This document shows, in pieces, positions 16,986 to 24,863 of a DNA stretch of 37,059 bases. The translations under genes and the position numbers were made by a program. This DNA is from an uncultured Prevotellaceae bacterium (GTDB lineage Bacteria > Bacteroidota > Bacteroidia > Bacteroidales > Bacteroidaceae). The notes beneath the pieces are model-generated. The model had not been told where the DNA came from. It saw only the letters and a program-made list of their open reading frames with translations, and made no database searches. Position 1 is the first letter of the stretch, and each line of letters begins with the position of its first letter. The DNA is taken from assembly GCA_902776685.1 (NCBI GenBank), contig CACYRB010000016.1:1-37059 (forward strand). Direction: 5' to 3'.

Positions 16986-17813
16986 ATGAAAGAACAAATA
17001 GAGAAAACAATCGACATTGACAAGGTTCTACACGACAAAATGGGCAAGAAGTCGCGCTACGTGCCCCGCTTTGCCGTGAGCTGGCTGAAGCACATCATCC
17101 ACCAGGACGAGGTCAACCGCTTCCTGTGGGAAAGTCGGCACCTCAGCGGTACCGAGTGGCTCACCGAGTGCGTGCACTACCTTGATATGACCCTGCAGAT
17201 TGAGGGCGAAGAGAACCTCCCTGCCAAAGACGACGGACGGCTCTACACCTTCGTCTCCAACCATCCGCTTGGCGGAGCCGACGGCGTGGCTCTCGGAAGC
17301 ATCATCGGACGCCACTACGACGGCAACTTCCGCTATCTGGTCAACGACCTGCTCATGAACCTGCCCGGACTGGCTCCAGTGTGCATCCCCATCAACAAGA
17401 CCGGCAAGCAGAGCCGCGACTTCCCCGCCATGGTTGAAGCCGGATTCGCCTCTACGCACCACATGCTCATGTTCCCCGCAGGACTCTGCTCGCGCAAGAC
17501 CGACGGACAGATTCGCGACCTGCCCTGGAAAAAAACATTCATCACGAAGAGCGTGGAGAGTCAGCGCGACGTCGTGCCCATCCACTTCGGCGGACAGAAC
17601 TCGGAGAAGTTCTATCGCATTGCCAACATCTGCAAACGGCTTAACCTGAAATTCAATGTGGCCATGCTCTTCCTCGTCGATGAAATGTATAAAAACGTCG
17701 GCAAAACCTTCCGCGTAGCCATCGGGAAACCCATACCTTGGCAGACTTTCGATAAGTCAAAAACTCCGATGGAATGGGCAAAATTTGTACAAGACACCGT
17801 CTATAAACTCTGA
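16986..17813 (+). CDS. PlsC-like acyltransferase, GlsA-type O-acyltransferase candidate
   Basis: Acyltransferase of the lysophosphatidate acyltransferase superfamily. The 275-residue protein has the catalytic block SNHPLGGADG (about 91-100). This is an H-x5-D variant of the usual HX4D, seen in the branch annotated as hemolysin-type or ornithine/glycine-lipid acyltransferases. FPAGLCSRK (about 164-172) matches the FPEG motif position, and VPIHFGG follows. The next gene is a hemolysin-family N-acyltransferase. In Bacteroides thetaiotaomicron such a neighbouring pair (GlsB N-acyltransferase, GlsA O-acyltransferase) makes glycine lipids. By analogy this enzyme would add the second, ester-linked acyl chain at the inner membrane. 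The family call is firm; the glycine-lipid role is inferred from the pairing. Confidence 0.8.
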   Translation: MKEQIEKTIDIDKVLHDKMGKKSRYVPRFAVSWLKHIIHQDEVNRFLWESRHLSGTEWLTECVHYLDMTLQIEGEENLPAKDDGRLYTFVSNHPLGGADGVALGSIIGRHYDGNFRYLVNDLLMNLPGLAPVCIPINKTGKQSRDFPAMVEAGFASTHHMLMFPAGLCSRKTDGQIRDLPWKKTFITKSVESQRDVVPIHFGGQNSEKFYRIANICKRLNLKFNVAMLFLVDEMYKNVGKTFRVAIGKPIPWQTFDKSKTPMEWAKFVQDTVYKL

Positions 17814-17868
17814 AAATGTCTGAACGTTGTGGCACGGTCCGCAACTCCCAACAATAGAACAAAAAATT

Positions 17869-18858
17869 ATGGAACAACCCATCATCCAACCCGTCGCCAA
17901 AGAGCTGCTGCTGGTCGAGCTCACTCCCGCTCGCCAGCTGCGCATGACCAACAAAAGCCACAACGAGATTTACGTCATCACCGCCCAACAGGCACCAAAC
18001 GTGATGCGCGAAATCGGACGACTGCGCGAAATCGCATTCCGTGGTGCAGGCGGTGGAACAGGAAAAGCTATCGACATCGACGAGTTCGACACCTGCGAGA
18101 ACTGCTACAAACAGCTCATCGTGTGGAATCCTGAAGCTTGCGAAATCATCGGTGGCTATCGCTATCTGTGCGGGTCGGATTGGGAGATGGGCGACAACGG
18201 ACAACCCAAGCTGGCCACAAGCCACATGTTCCATTTCTCCGACAAGTTCATCCGCGAATACATGCCCTACACCATCGAGCTCGGACGGTCGTTCGTGTCG
18301 CCCGAATACCAAAGCTCGCGCATGGGCGCAAAAAGCCTGTTCGCCCTCGACAACCTCTGGGACGGACTCGGCGCACTCACCGTCATCAAGCCCGAAGTAA
18401 AATATTTCTTCGGAAAAATGACCATGTATCCCTCCTACATCCGCCGCGGACGCGACATGATTCTCTACTTCCTGAAAAAGCATTTCGACGATAAGGAAAA
18501 CCTGATAATCCCGATGAAACCGTTGAAAATTGAAACACCCGAGGCGGAACTCGAGGCACTTTTCTGCGAAGACGACTTCAAGAAAGACTACCGCATCCTC
18601 AACGCCGAAATCCGTAAGCTGGGCTACAACATTCCGCCGCTGGTCAATGCCTACATGGGCCTTTCGCCGACGATGAAACTCTTCGGTACCGCCATCAACG
18701 ACGGATTCGGTGACGTCGAGGAAACGGGTATCCTCATTGCTGTCGACGAGATTCTTGAGGAAAAGCGCGTGCGCCACATCGACTCGTTCATCAGAGAGCA
18801 TCCCGAAGCCCTCAAGCTGACAAGCGGGTACAATAACCTGATTTACAAGGAGAAATGA
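17869..18858 (+). CDS. Hemolysin-family N-acyltransferase, GlsB-type candidate
   Basis: GNAT-fold acyltransferase of the family that includes ornithine-lipid OlsB and glycine-lipid GlsB. The ATG at 17869 (MEQPIIQPVAKELL) gives 329 residues; the frame is open further upstream only through a TTG and is not conserved-looking. Recognisable blocks are REIGRLREIAFRG (about 47-59), DIDEFD (69-74), an IIGGYRYLCG strand (about 93-102), and ELGRSFVSPEYQ with the following acyl-binding region. It would condense an acyl-ACP with an amino group (glycine in the Gls system) to make the N-acyl amino acid used by the preceding O-acyltransferase. It starts 55 bp after that gene and is probably cotranscribed with it. 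Substrate is inferred, not shown. Confidence 0.8.
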   Translation: MEQPIIQPVAKELLLVELTPARQLRMTNKSHNEIYVITAQQAPNVMREIGRLREIAFRGAGGGTGKAIDIDEFDTCENCYKQLIVWNPEACEIIGGYRYLCGSDWEMGDNGQPKLATSHMFHFSDKFIREYMPYTIELGRSFVSPEYQSSRMGAKSLFALDNLWDGLGALTVIKPEVKYFFGKMTMYPSYIRRGRDMILYFLKKHFDDKENLIIPMKPLKIETPEAELEALFCEDDFKKDYRILNAEIRKLGYNIPPLVNAYMGLSPTMKLFGTAINDGFGDVEETGILIAVDEILEEKRVRHIDSFIREHPEALKLTSGYNNLIYKEK

Positions 18859-19009
18859 AACCCTCAAGAGAGTACGAAGAAGTTTCGAAATGTCGAGATG
18901 ACGCTTCGTGAGACGGTCGGCAACTACGGCGACACAACGCGAAGAAGAAAGACAATCTGCTACAAATAAACCTTATTTTTTATATAACAAATTCAAAAAA
19001 CATTTATCT

Positions 19010-20830
19010 ATGAAAATCAAACTTTTTATCGCAGCATTCGCAGTGGCCATGCTGCACACATCAGTGGCCAACGCCCAAACTCCGCGACCCGAGTATCCTC
19101 GTCCTCAGTTCGAACGTGCCGACTGGGTTAACCTTAATGGTACATGGACTTACACCTTCGACTTTGGAAAGACAGGCGTCAACCGTGGATTCGAGAAATC
19201 GACCGGTTTCGACGGGAAAATCACCGTGCCTTTCTGTCCTGAAAGCTCACTCTCAGGTGTTCAGTACACCGACTTCATCAACGGCATGTGGTATCAGCGC
19301 ACCATCAACATCCCCGCAAACTGGGAAGGAAAGAAAATCCTCCTCAACTTCGGAGCCGTTGACTACGAATCACATATCTACATTGACGGCACACTGGTAC
19401 GCAGCCACTACGGCACCGGTTCGTCGTTCGCCTGCGACCTTACACGCTTCGTCAAGCCCGGACAGAGCCACAATCTGGTTGTCCGCGTCAACGATGACCT
19501 GCGCAGTCGCACCCAGCCCGGCGGCAAGCAGAGTATGCGTTTCGAGTCGTATGCATGCTCCTACACCCGCGTGACCGGTATCTGGCAGACCGTATGGATG
19601 GAAGCTGTCGACAAGGAAGGCCTCAAGAGCGTCTTCGCCGTTCCCGATATCGACCAGCAGCAGCTTGTCGTTCATCCCACATTCTATGGCGAGAACTCGC
19701 AGAACAAGCTCGTCGTCACCATCAGCGACGGCAAGAAAGTGGTTTCCACCAAGACCGTTCCCGCAACCAACAACTCGGTTGTCGTGCTCCCGGTGAAGAA
19801 CCCCAAGCTCTGGTCGCCTGAAACTCCGAACCTCTACGACGTGACCTATAAGGTTGTCCGCGACGGAAAGACCATCGACGAGATTAAGTCGTATGCCGGT
19901 ATGCGCAAAGTTCATTGTGCCAACGGCTACTTCTATCTGAACAACAAACCCTACTACCAGCGTCTGATTCTCGACCAGGGCTACTATCCCGACGGCATCT
20001 GGACCGCCCCGACCGACGAGGCTCTGAAGAAAGACATCGAGATGTCGAAGGCCGTTGGCTTTAACGGTGCCCGCCTGCACCAGAAGAGCTTTGAAGAGCG
20101 CTACTACTATTGGGCCGACAAGCTCGGCTACATCACCTGGGGCGAGTCGGCCAGCTGGTGTCTGAACGAGAATAGCGAGATTGCCGCCCGCAACTTCATC
20201 ACCGAGTGGGCCGACCTGGTAGAGCGCGACCGCAACCACCCGTCGCTCGTCACCTGGACTCCGCTCAACGAGACTTGGGGAGCCACCGACACCGGTACCT
20301 ATCCCCGAATGGTGCGCGACGTTTACAACATCACCAAGGCTATCGACCCCACCCGTCCTGTGAACGATGCCTCCGGCGACTGCCACGTGCTCACCGACAT
20401 CTGGAGCGTGCACAACTATCAGCGCGACTCGCTGCAACTGACCAAGGACTTTACCTTCGAGCACGGCAAGGAGCCTTACCGCAATACGAAGAACAAGAAG
20501 AACCTGGCTGTCTATGAAGGTCAGCCCTACATGGTCGACGAGTTCGGCGGTCTGCCCTGGATTCCCGAGTCGGAGCGTGCCAACTCGTGGGGTTATGGCG
20601 GCAACATCGACAACATGGAAGACTTCTATTCCATCCTCGAGAAGCAGGTTGACGCCCTCAAGGCCAGCAAGCATGTGGTGGGCTTCTGCTACACCCAGCT
20701 GACCGACGTCGAGCAGGAGAAGAACGGCCTCTACTACTACGACCGTCGTCCGAAGTTCGACAATGCCCGCATCAAGGCCATCTTCGAGCGCATCCCCTCT
20801 GAGATTCAGCCGGTTGATTTGAGCTATTAA
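19010..20830 (+). CDS. Secreted glycoside hydrolase family 2 enzyme
   Basis: Retaining glycosidase of the beta-galactosidase/beta-glucuronidase family. The ATG at 19010 gives 606 residues with a clear signal peptide (MKIKLFIAAFAVAMLHTSVANAQ); an upstream in-frame GTG would hide that signal. The N-terminal jelly-roll domain (about 35-200) has the GH2 marker TGIWQTVWME (189-198). An Ig-like domain spans about 205-298 and the TIM barrel about 305-606. The acid/base is Glu421 (PLNETWG after RNHPSLVTWT) and the nucleophile Glu511 (MVDEFGG). It is shorter than LacZ-type enzymes and lacks their C-terminal domains. No SusC/SusD, regulator or other hydrolase is adjacent, so the substrate cannot be read from context. 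A long hairpin follows the gene. Confidence 0.92.
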   Translation: MKIKLFIAAFAVAMLHTSVANAQTPRPEYPRPQFERADWVNLNGTWTYTFDFGKTGVNRGFEKSTGFDGKITVPFCPESSLSGVQYTDFINGMWYQRTINIPANWEGKKILLNFGAVDYESHIYIDGTLVRSHYGTGSSFACDLTRFVKPGQSHNLVVRVNDDLRSRTQPGGKQSMRFESYACSYTRVTGIWQTVWMEAVDKEGLKSVFAVPDIDQQQLVVHPTFYGENSQNKLVVTISDGKKVVSTKTVPATNNSVVVLPVKNPKLWSPETPNLYDVTYKVVRDGKTIDEIKSYAGMRKVHCANGYFYLNNKPYYQRLILDQGYYPDGIWTAPTDEALKKDIEMSKAVGFNGARLHQKSFEERYYYWADKLGYITWGESASWCLNENSEIAARNFITEWADLVERDRNHPSLVTWTPLNETWGATDTGTYPRMVRDVYNITKAIDPTRPVNDASGDCHVLTDIWSVHNYQRDSLQLTKDFTFEHGKEPYRNTKNKKNLAVYEGQPYMVDEFGGLPWIPESERANSWGYGGNIDNMEDFYSILEKQVDALKASKHVVGFCYTQLTDVEQEKNGLYYYDRRPKFDNARIKAIFERIPSEIQPVDLSY

Positions 20831-20847
20831 TCAATCATAATAAGGTT

Positions 20848-20915
20848 GAAAGGTTGAAAAGTTGAACGGTCGTGGCCTACCTTCAATCGTTCAGCTTTTC
20901 AACCTTTCAGTTTTT
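20848..20915 (+). terminator. Long-stem hairpin with T-tract after the GH2 gene
   Basis: Arms 20848-20868 and 20888-20908 pair over 21 bases with a single T-G wobble, around a 19-base loop, followed by TTTTT at 20911-20915. The arms are built from the GTTGAAAAG-type tract that recurs in other intergenic regions here; two oppositely oriented tracts make the stem. It probably ends the GH2 transcript. The rest of the gap to 21031 holds a GC-rich patch and another such tract (about 21003-21028) in front of the dGTPase gene. Confidence 0.7.
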
Positions 20916-21031
20916 CTGTCGCGGCGCCGGGTATCTAACGCGGTACGCTGCGTTGCACGGCATACGAACAGTTTAATATTCACCCCTTAAAAATACATTA
21001 ATTCAACCTTCTAATTTTTCAATTTTTTCCG

Positions 21032-22366
21032 ATGAAATGGGAGAATTTAATATCGGCTAAGCGACTCGGACAAGAGTTGCGACACAGTGAGCGCCACGAC
21101 GACCGGTCGGAGTTCAAGCGCGACTACGACCGACTGATTTTCTCGGCGCCCTTCCGCCGGTTGCAGAACAAGACGCAGGTGTTTCCCTTGCCCGGTTCCA
21201 TCTTCGTGCACAACCGTCTGACCCACTCGCTCGAGGTGGCGTCGGTGGGCATGTCGCTGGGCAACGACGTGGCGCAGCGGCTCACGGCGAAGCATCCTGA
21301 GCTGCGCGACACGCGATTCGAGGAAATCGGCACCATCGTTGCCGCCGCCTGTCTGGCCCACGACATGGGCAATCCGCCTTTCGGACATTCAGGCGAAAAG
21401 GCCATCCAGACCTTTTTCACTGAAGGTCCCGGCCGCGCGTTGCAGTCGCATGTAGATTTCCGGTTTTGGTCCGACATCACTCATTTCGACGGAAACGCCT
21501 ATGCCTTCCGCCTGCTCACCCATCGGTTCAAGGGCCGTCGCGCCGGCGGATTCGTGATGACCTACTCCATGCTTGCCTCCATCGTGAAGTATCCGTTCCC
21601 ATCCTACTATGCCAGTAAAAACAAGTTCGGTTTCTTCACCTCCGAGTACGATACCTATGTGCGACTGGCCGACGAGCTGGGCATCCCCATGCTGTCGGAC
21701 GGCAGTCGTCAGCAGCGGTGGGCGCGTCACCCGCTGGTCTATTTGGTAGAGGCTGCCGACGACATCTGTTACGAGATAATGGACATCGAGGATGCCCACA
21801 AGCTGAAGCTGCTCAGCTATGACGAGACGATGAAGCTGCTGCTGGCCTTCTTCGACGACGACGTGCAGGCCAAGATCCTGCAGCGCATCAGCGACGAGGG
21901 TGTCGACGACGAGAACGAGCGCGTGGTCTATCTGCGCTCCAGCGTCATCGGTTTGTTAGAGCAGGCGTGTGTCGATGTGTTCGTCGACCACGAAGACGAG
22001 ATACTTGCCGGCACCTTCGAGGGCTCGCTCGTGAAGCATATCCCCGAGCGCCAGCGTGCCGCCTACGACGCCTGTGTGAAGCTGTCGGTGAAGCGCATCT
22101 ACAACAGCAAGGTGGTGCTCGACACCGAGCTGGCGGGTTACAAAATCATCGAAACGCTCATGCAGACCTTCATCGGTGCCGTCACCCGTCCCGAGCAGTT
22201 CCACTCGCAGCAGTTGCTCCACCTCGTTTCGAGTCAGTACGACATCGATGCCGACGACCTCGAGACGCGTGTCATGGCTGTTGTCGACTACATCTGTGGC
22301 ATGACCGACGTCTATGCCCTCGAGCTCTATCAGAAAATCAACGGACTGTCGCTGCCCATCGTGTAG
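21032..22366 (+). CDS. dgt: Deoxyguanosinetriphosphate triphosphohydrolase (dGTPase family)
   Basis: HD-domain enzyme that cleaves dNTPs, typically dGTP, to the nucleoside and triphosphate, affecting dNTP pools and phage resistance. The 444-residue protein has SAPFRRLQNKTQVFPL (about 38-53), the first metal His in NRLTHSLEV (His65), the HD pair in LAHDMGNPPFGHSGE (His110, Asp111, then His119) and VEAADDICYEIMD, which supplies further metal or substrate contacts. The layout is that of the bacterial Dgt group. It has its own short AT-rich upstream region and a terminator just after it. Nucleotide specificity cannot be told from sequence alone. Confidence 0.93.
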   Translation: MKWENLISAKRLGQELRHSERHDDRSEFKRDYDRLIFSAPFRRLQNKTQVFPLPGSIFVHNRLTHSLEVASVGMSLGNDVAQRLTAKHPELRDTRFEEIGTIVAAACLAHDMGNPPFGHSGEKAIQTFFTEGPGRALQSHVDFRFWSDITHFDGNAYAFRLLTHRFKGRRAGGFVMTYSMLASIVKYPFPSYYASKNKFGFFTSEYDTYVRLADELGIPMLSDGSRQQRWARHPLVYLVEAADDICYEIMDIEDAHKLKLLSYDETMKLLLAFFDDDVQAKILQRISDEGVDDENERVVYLRSSVIGLLEQACVDVFVDHEDEILAGTFEGSLVKHIPERQRAAYDACVKLSVKRIYNSKVVLDTELAGYKIIETLMQTFIGAVTRPEQFHSQQLLHLVSSQYDIDADDLETRVMAVVDYICGMTDVYALELYQKINGLSLPIV

Positions 22367-22492
22367 ACAGTGGTTTCTTCACCGCAGTGCGTCGCGTTCG
22401 GCAGTCGAATAAAAATAACGTTTATATTCATCACCTTAGCTGTCGATTCAGAAAACTGAAATGTTAAAAAACGGCGAAAATTTAACAATTAG

Positions 22493-22520
22493 CCGGTCGT
22501 CGAAAAACGGCCGGTTTTTT
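22493..22520 (+). terminator. Rho-independent terminator of dgt
   Basis: CCGGTCG (22493-22499) pairs with CGGCCGG (22508-22514) with one T-G wobble around an eight-base A-rich loop, followed directly by six Ts (22515-22520). It lies about 125 bases after the dgt stop, on the plus strand. Confidence 0.75.
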
Positions 22521-22944
22521 CGTTCTGTGTGTTAAACTTTGTGATTTCCGCAAAAAAACACCCGTTTTTCTTGTTTTTCATAACTCTTTGTCATTTAGGT
22601 AGTTAAGTTACTTTTCATTTTTCACTTTTCATTTTTCACTTCCGAAAGATATATGTTTCGCTTGCGAAAGCTAAGCTTTCACCCTCCGAAAGACCGTGTT
22701 TTGCAACCCAAAAGCTTGTCTTTTGCAACCCCAAACATATATGTTTCGCCGACGGAAGACCAAAAACGGGCGTTGGAAAATGTTTCTTTTCGTAAACAAA
22801 CCTTAATTTCGGGTCGTAAAATTACTTTTTCAGCCGAAAATGAAATGTTAAAATCGGGCAGTTTTTTAACATAAATCGCGAATTTAGTTGCGCTATGGTG
22901 CACAACTAAAGTTGTGAAAAGTGTAATTTCTTGACGATTCCGAC
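22521..22944. other. Intergenic region upstream of the envelope operon
   Basis: No gene is supported. It holds a perfect 14-bp tandem duplication (CTTTTCATTTTTCA at 22611-22624 and 22625-22638), immediately followed by palindromic repeat copy B. AT-rich sequence then leads to the promoter at 22945-22973. Confidence 0.6.
22641..22748 (+). repeat. Nested palindromic repeat, copy B
   Basis: Same family as copies A and C. It runs from CCGAAAGATATATGTTTCG (from 22642) to AAACATATATGTTTCG (22733-22748). The inner palindrome GAAAGCTAAGCTTTC (22666-22680) is intact. The two AAAGACCGTCTTT modules are degenerate here (AAAGACCGTGTTTT and AAAAGCTTGTCTTTT). Module order matches copy C and is the reverse of copy A. 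Confidence 0.8.
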
Positions 22945-22973
22945 TTGTATATCGGAAAAATGATGTAAATTTG
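22945..22973 (+). promoter_or_regulatory. Promoter of the envelope operon
   Basis: TTG at 22945-22947 and TAAATTTG at 22966-22973 match the Bacteroidetes -33 and -7 elements with an 18-base spacer. The ATG at 22986 lies only 12 bases after the -7 box, so the leader is very short (about 5 bases). Confidence 0.7.
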
Positions 22974-22985
22974 CACCGAATAAAT

Positions 22986-24863
22986 ATGAAAGCATTGAAG
23001 GCATTAGGCCGTTTCTTGCATGTTGTCGGACTTCCGTTGCGGCGAAATGTACTGTTTTTCGTTGCGATGTATGTCCTGGGCGTGTATTGCGCCTGGGCGA
23101 CGACGCCTGCCAGCAAGTCAATCTACAGCAACCTGTGGCTGGAGCTGTTGCTCGACCTCTATGTGCTGTGTGCCGTGTTGGCGCTCCTGCCTCGTCGGGT
23201 GCGTCGGTGGGTGCGTGGCGTGGTGGCGGTGGTGCTCTATGTCGTGGCCGTGGCCGACGTCTATTGCTATAGCCATTTCGGCAGTACCATCTCGCCCACG
23301 ATGCTCCTGCTCGTCGGCGAGACCAACGGTCGCGAGGCAGGCGAGTTTCTGCACAGCATGGTGTCGGCCAACGTGCTACTCGGCAAGGTTGGCGGCGTGT
23401 TGCTCATCGCGCTGCTGCATGGTGTAATCGGCTTTATCACCAGTCACATCAGCGGCCTCTCCATCCCGAGCGGTGCTCGCCCTCCCGTAGCCTTCCCAAA
23501 GGGAGAGGGGAGTATAATGTCCTCCGAAAGAAAAGTAACCACTCCCCTTTCCCTTTGGAGAGGGGTTGGGGGTGAGGCCGTTCTTCTTGCCCTCCTCGTC
23601 TGGGCTGCCGTGGCCTCATGGCCCAACAAGAAAGCCATGCACACGCTGTTCACCGCCGACACCATCGGGCGGGTGGAGCACCTGCTCACTCGGGCCGACC
23701 GTGCCAACCTCTATGTTCCCGTGTGGCGACTGGCGTTCAGCATACAGGCCAACCGACTGGCTGCTCAACAGATTACGCAGCTCACCCACGCCTCGACCGA
23801 CCTCCGTGTTGACAGCTGCGACTTCCGTTCGCCCGACATCGTGCTCATCATTGGCGAGAGCTTCGGCCCTCACCACTCTCAGCAATACGGCTACCGCATG
23901 CCCACCACCCCCCGCCAGCTCAAGCGCGAGAAGTCGGGACTGCTCACACGCTACACCGACGTGGTGGCACCGTGGAACCTCACCAGCTTCGTCTTCAAAA
24001 ACATCTTCTCCATGCACGTCGTCGGCGAGCAAGGCGAGTGGTGCGACCGTCCGCTCTTCCCCATGCTCTTCCGCAAGGCAGGCTACCGCGTGCGCTTCCT
24101 CACCAACCAGTTTCTGCCTAAGGCCAAGGAAGAGGTCTACGACTTCTCGGGCGGCTTCTTCCTGAACCACGAGGAGCTGTCGGCCAAGATGTTCGACGAG
24201 CGCAATGTCCGCCTCTATACCTACGACGAGGGTCTGCTCGACGAGTACGACCGCATGGCGTCTGCCCATGCGCAGCAGCCCACGCTCACCATCTTCCACC
24301 TCATGGGGCAGCACGTTACCTATCGTCAGCGCTACCCCCGCGACCGCCAGCACTTCGATGCCGACGACTACAAGGAGTGGCGCACCGAACTGAACGAGCG
24401 CAAGCGGCGGTCGGTGGCTGAGTACGACAATGCCGTGCTCTACAACGACTCCATTGTCGACCAGATTTGCCGACGCTTTGAAAATCGCGAGGCTGTGGTC
24501 ATCTATATGCCCGACCACGGCGAGGAGTGTTATGAGGAAAACCGCAACTTCACCTGCCGCCGCCACTCGGCAGCCATCGACTATAAACTGGCGAAATACG
24601 AGTTCCAGATTCCGTTCTGGATATGGTGCTCGCGCAGCTATGTGAAGAAGAATCCCGAGGTCTACCGACAAATCGTGGAGTCGAAGAACCGTAGGCTGAT
24701 GACCGACGCGCTGCCCCACCTGCTGCTCTATCTTGGCGGCATCGCCTCGCCAGAGTATCATGCCGAATACAACGTGATAGCCGACGAATACAACGAGATG
24801 CGCCCCAGAATACTGAAGGGCACGACCGACTACGACCGGCTGCGCCCCGCTAACGAAGAATGA
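22986..24863 (+). CDS. EptA/OpgE-like phosphoethanolamine transferase
   Basis: Inner-membrane sulfatase-fold enzyme expected to move phosphoethanolamine from phosphatidylethanolamine to a lipid A or glycan acceptor in the periplasm. The ATG at 22986 gives 625 residues. About five membrane segments lie in 1-212; the catalytic domain follows. Catalytic features are IVLIIGESFG (285-294, metal ligand Glu291), the likely nucleophile Thr333 in APWNLTSFVF, a HLMGQH block and MPDHGEE for the second metal site. Residues 171-198 (including PLSLWRGVGGE) are encoded by a G-rich intergenic-type repeat inserted in frame in the loop before the last membrane segment. The stop overlaps the next gene's start (ATGA). 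Lipid A or exported glycan are both possible acceptors. Confidence 0.85.
   Translation: MKALKALGRFLHVVGLPLRRNVLFFVAMYVLGVYCAWATTPASKSIYSNLWLELLLDLYVLCAVLALLPRRVRRWVRGVVAVVLYVVAVADVYCYSHFGSTISPTMLLLVGETNGREAGEFLHSMVSANVLLGKVGGVLLIALLHGVIGFITSHISGLSIPSGARPPVAFPKGEGSIMSSERKVTTPLSLWRGVGGEAVLLALLVWAAVASWPNKKAMHTLFTADTIGRVEHLLTRADRANLYVPVWRLAFSIQANRLAAQQITQLTHASTDLRVDSCDFRSPDIVLIIGESFGPHHSQQYGYRMPTTPRQLKREKSGLLTRYTDVVAPWNLTSFVFKNIFSMHVVGEQGEWCDRPLFPMLFRKAGYRVRFLTNQFLPKAKEEVYDFSGGFFLNHEELSAKMFDERNVRLYTYDEGLLDEYDRMASAHAQQPTLTIFHLMGQHVTYRQRYPRDRQHFDADDYKEWRTELNERKRRSVAEYDNAVLYNDSIVDQICRRFENREAVVIYMPDHGEECYEENRNFTCRRHSAAIDYKLAKYEFQIPFWIWCSRSYVKKNPEVYRQIVESKNRRLMTDALPHLLLYLGGIASPEYHAEYNVIADEYNEMRPRILKGTTDYDRLRPANEE
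23496..23577 (+). repeat. G-rich hairpin repeat inside a coding sequence
   Basis: Arms CCAAAGGGAGAGGGGAGT (23496-23513) and ACTCCCCTTTCCCTTTGG (23541-23558) pair with one mismatch around a 27-base loop. The tail AGAGGGGTTGGGGGTGAGG (23559-23577) follows. It has the same architecture as the element at 1-98. It is translated in frame as residues 171-198 of the phosphoethanolamine transferase. Confidence 0.85.

Noticed and set aside
18908..19009. Upstream GTG start for the GH2 enzyme
   Set aside because: It would bury the clear signal peptide that begins at 19010 and adds a basic, unconserved leader.
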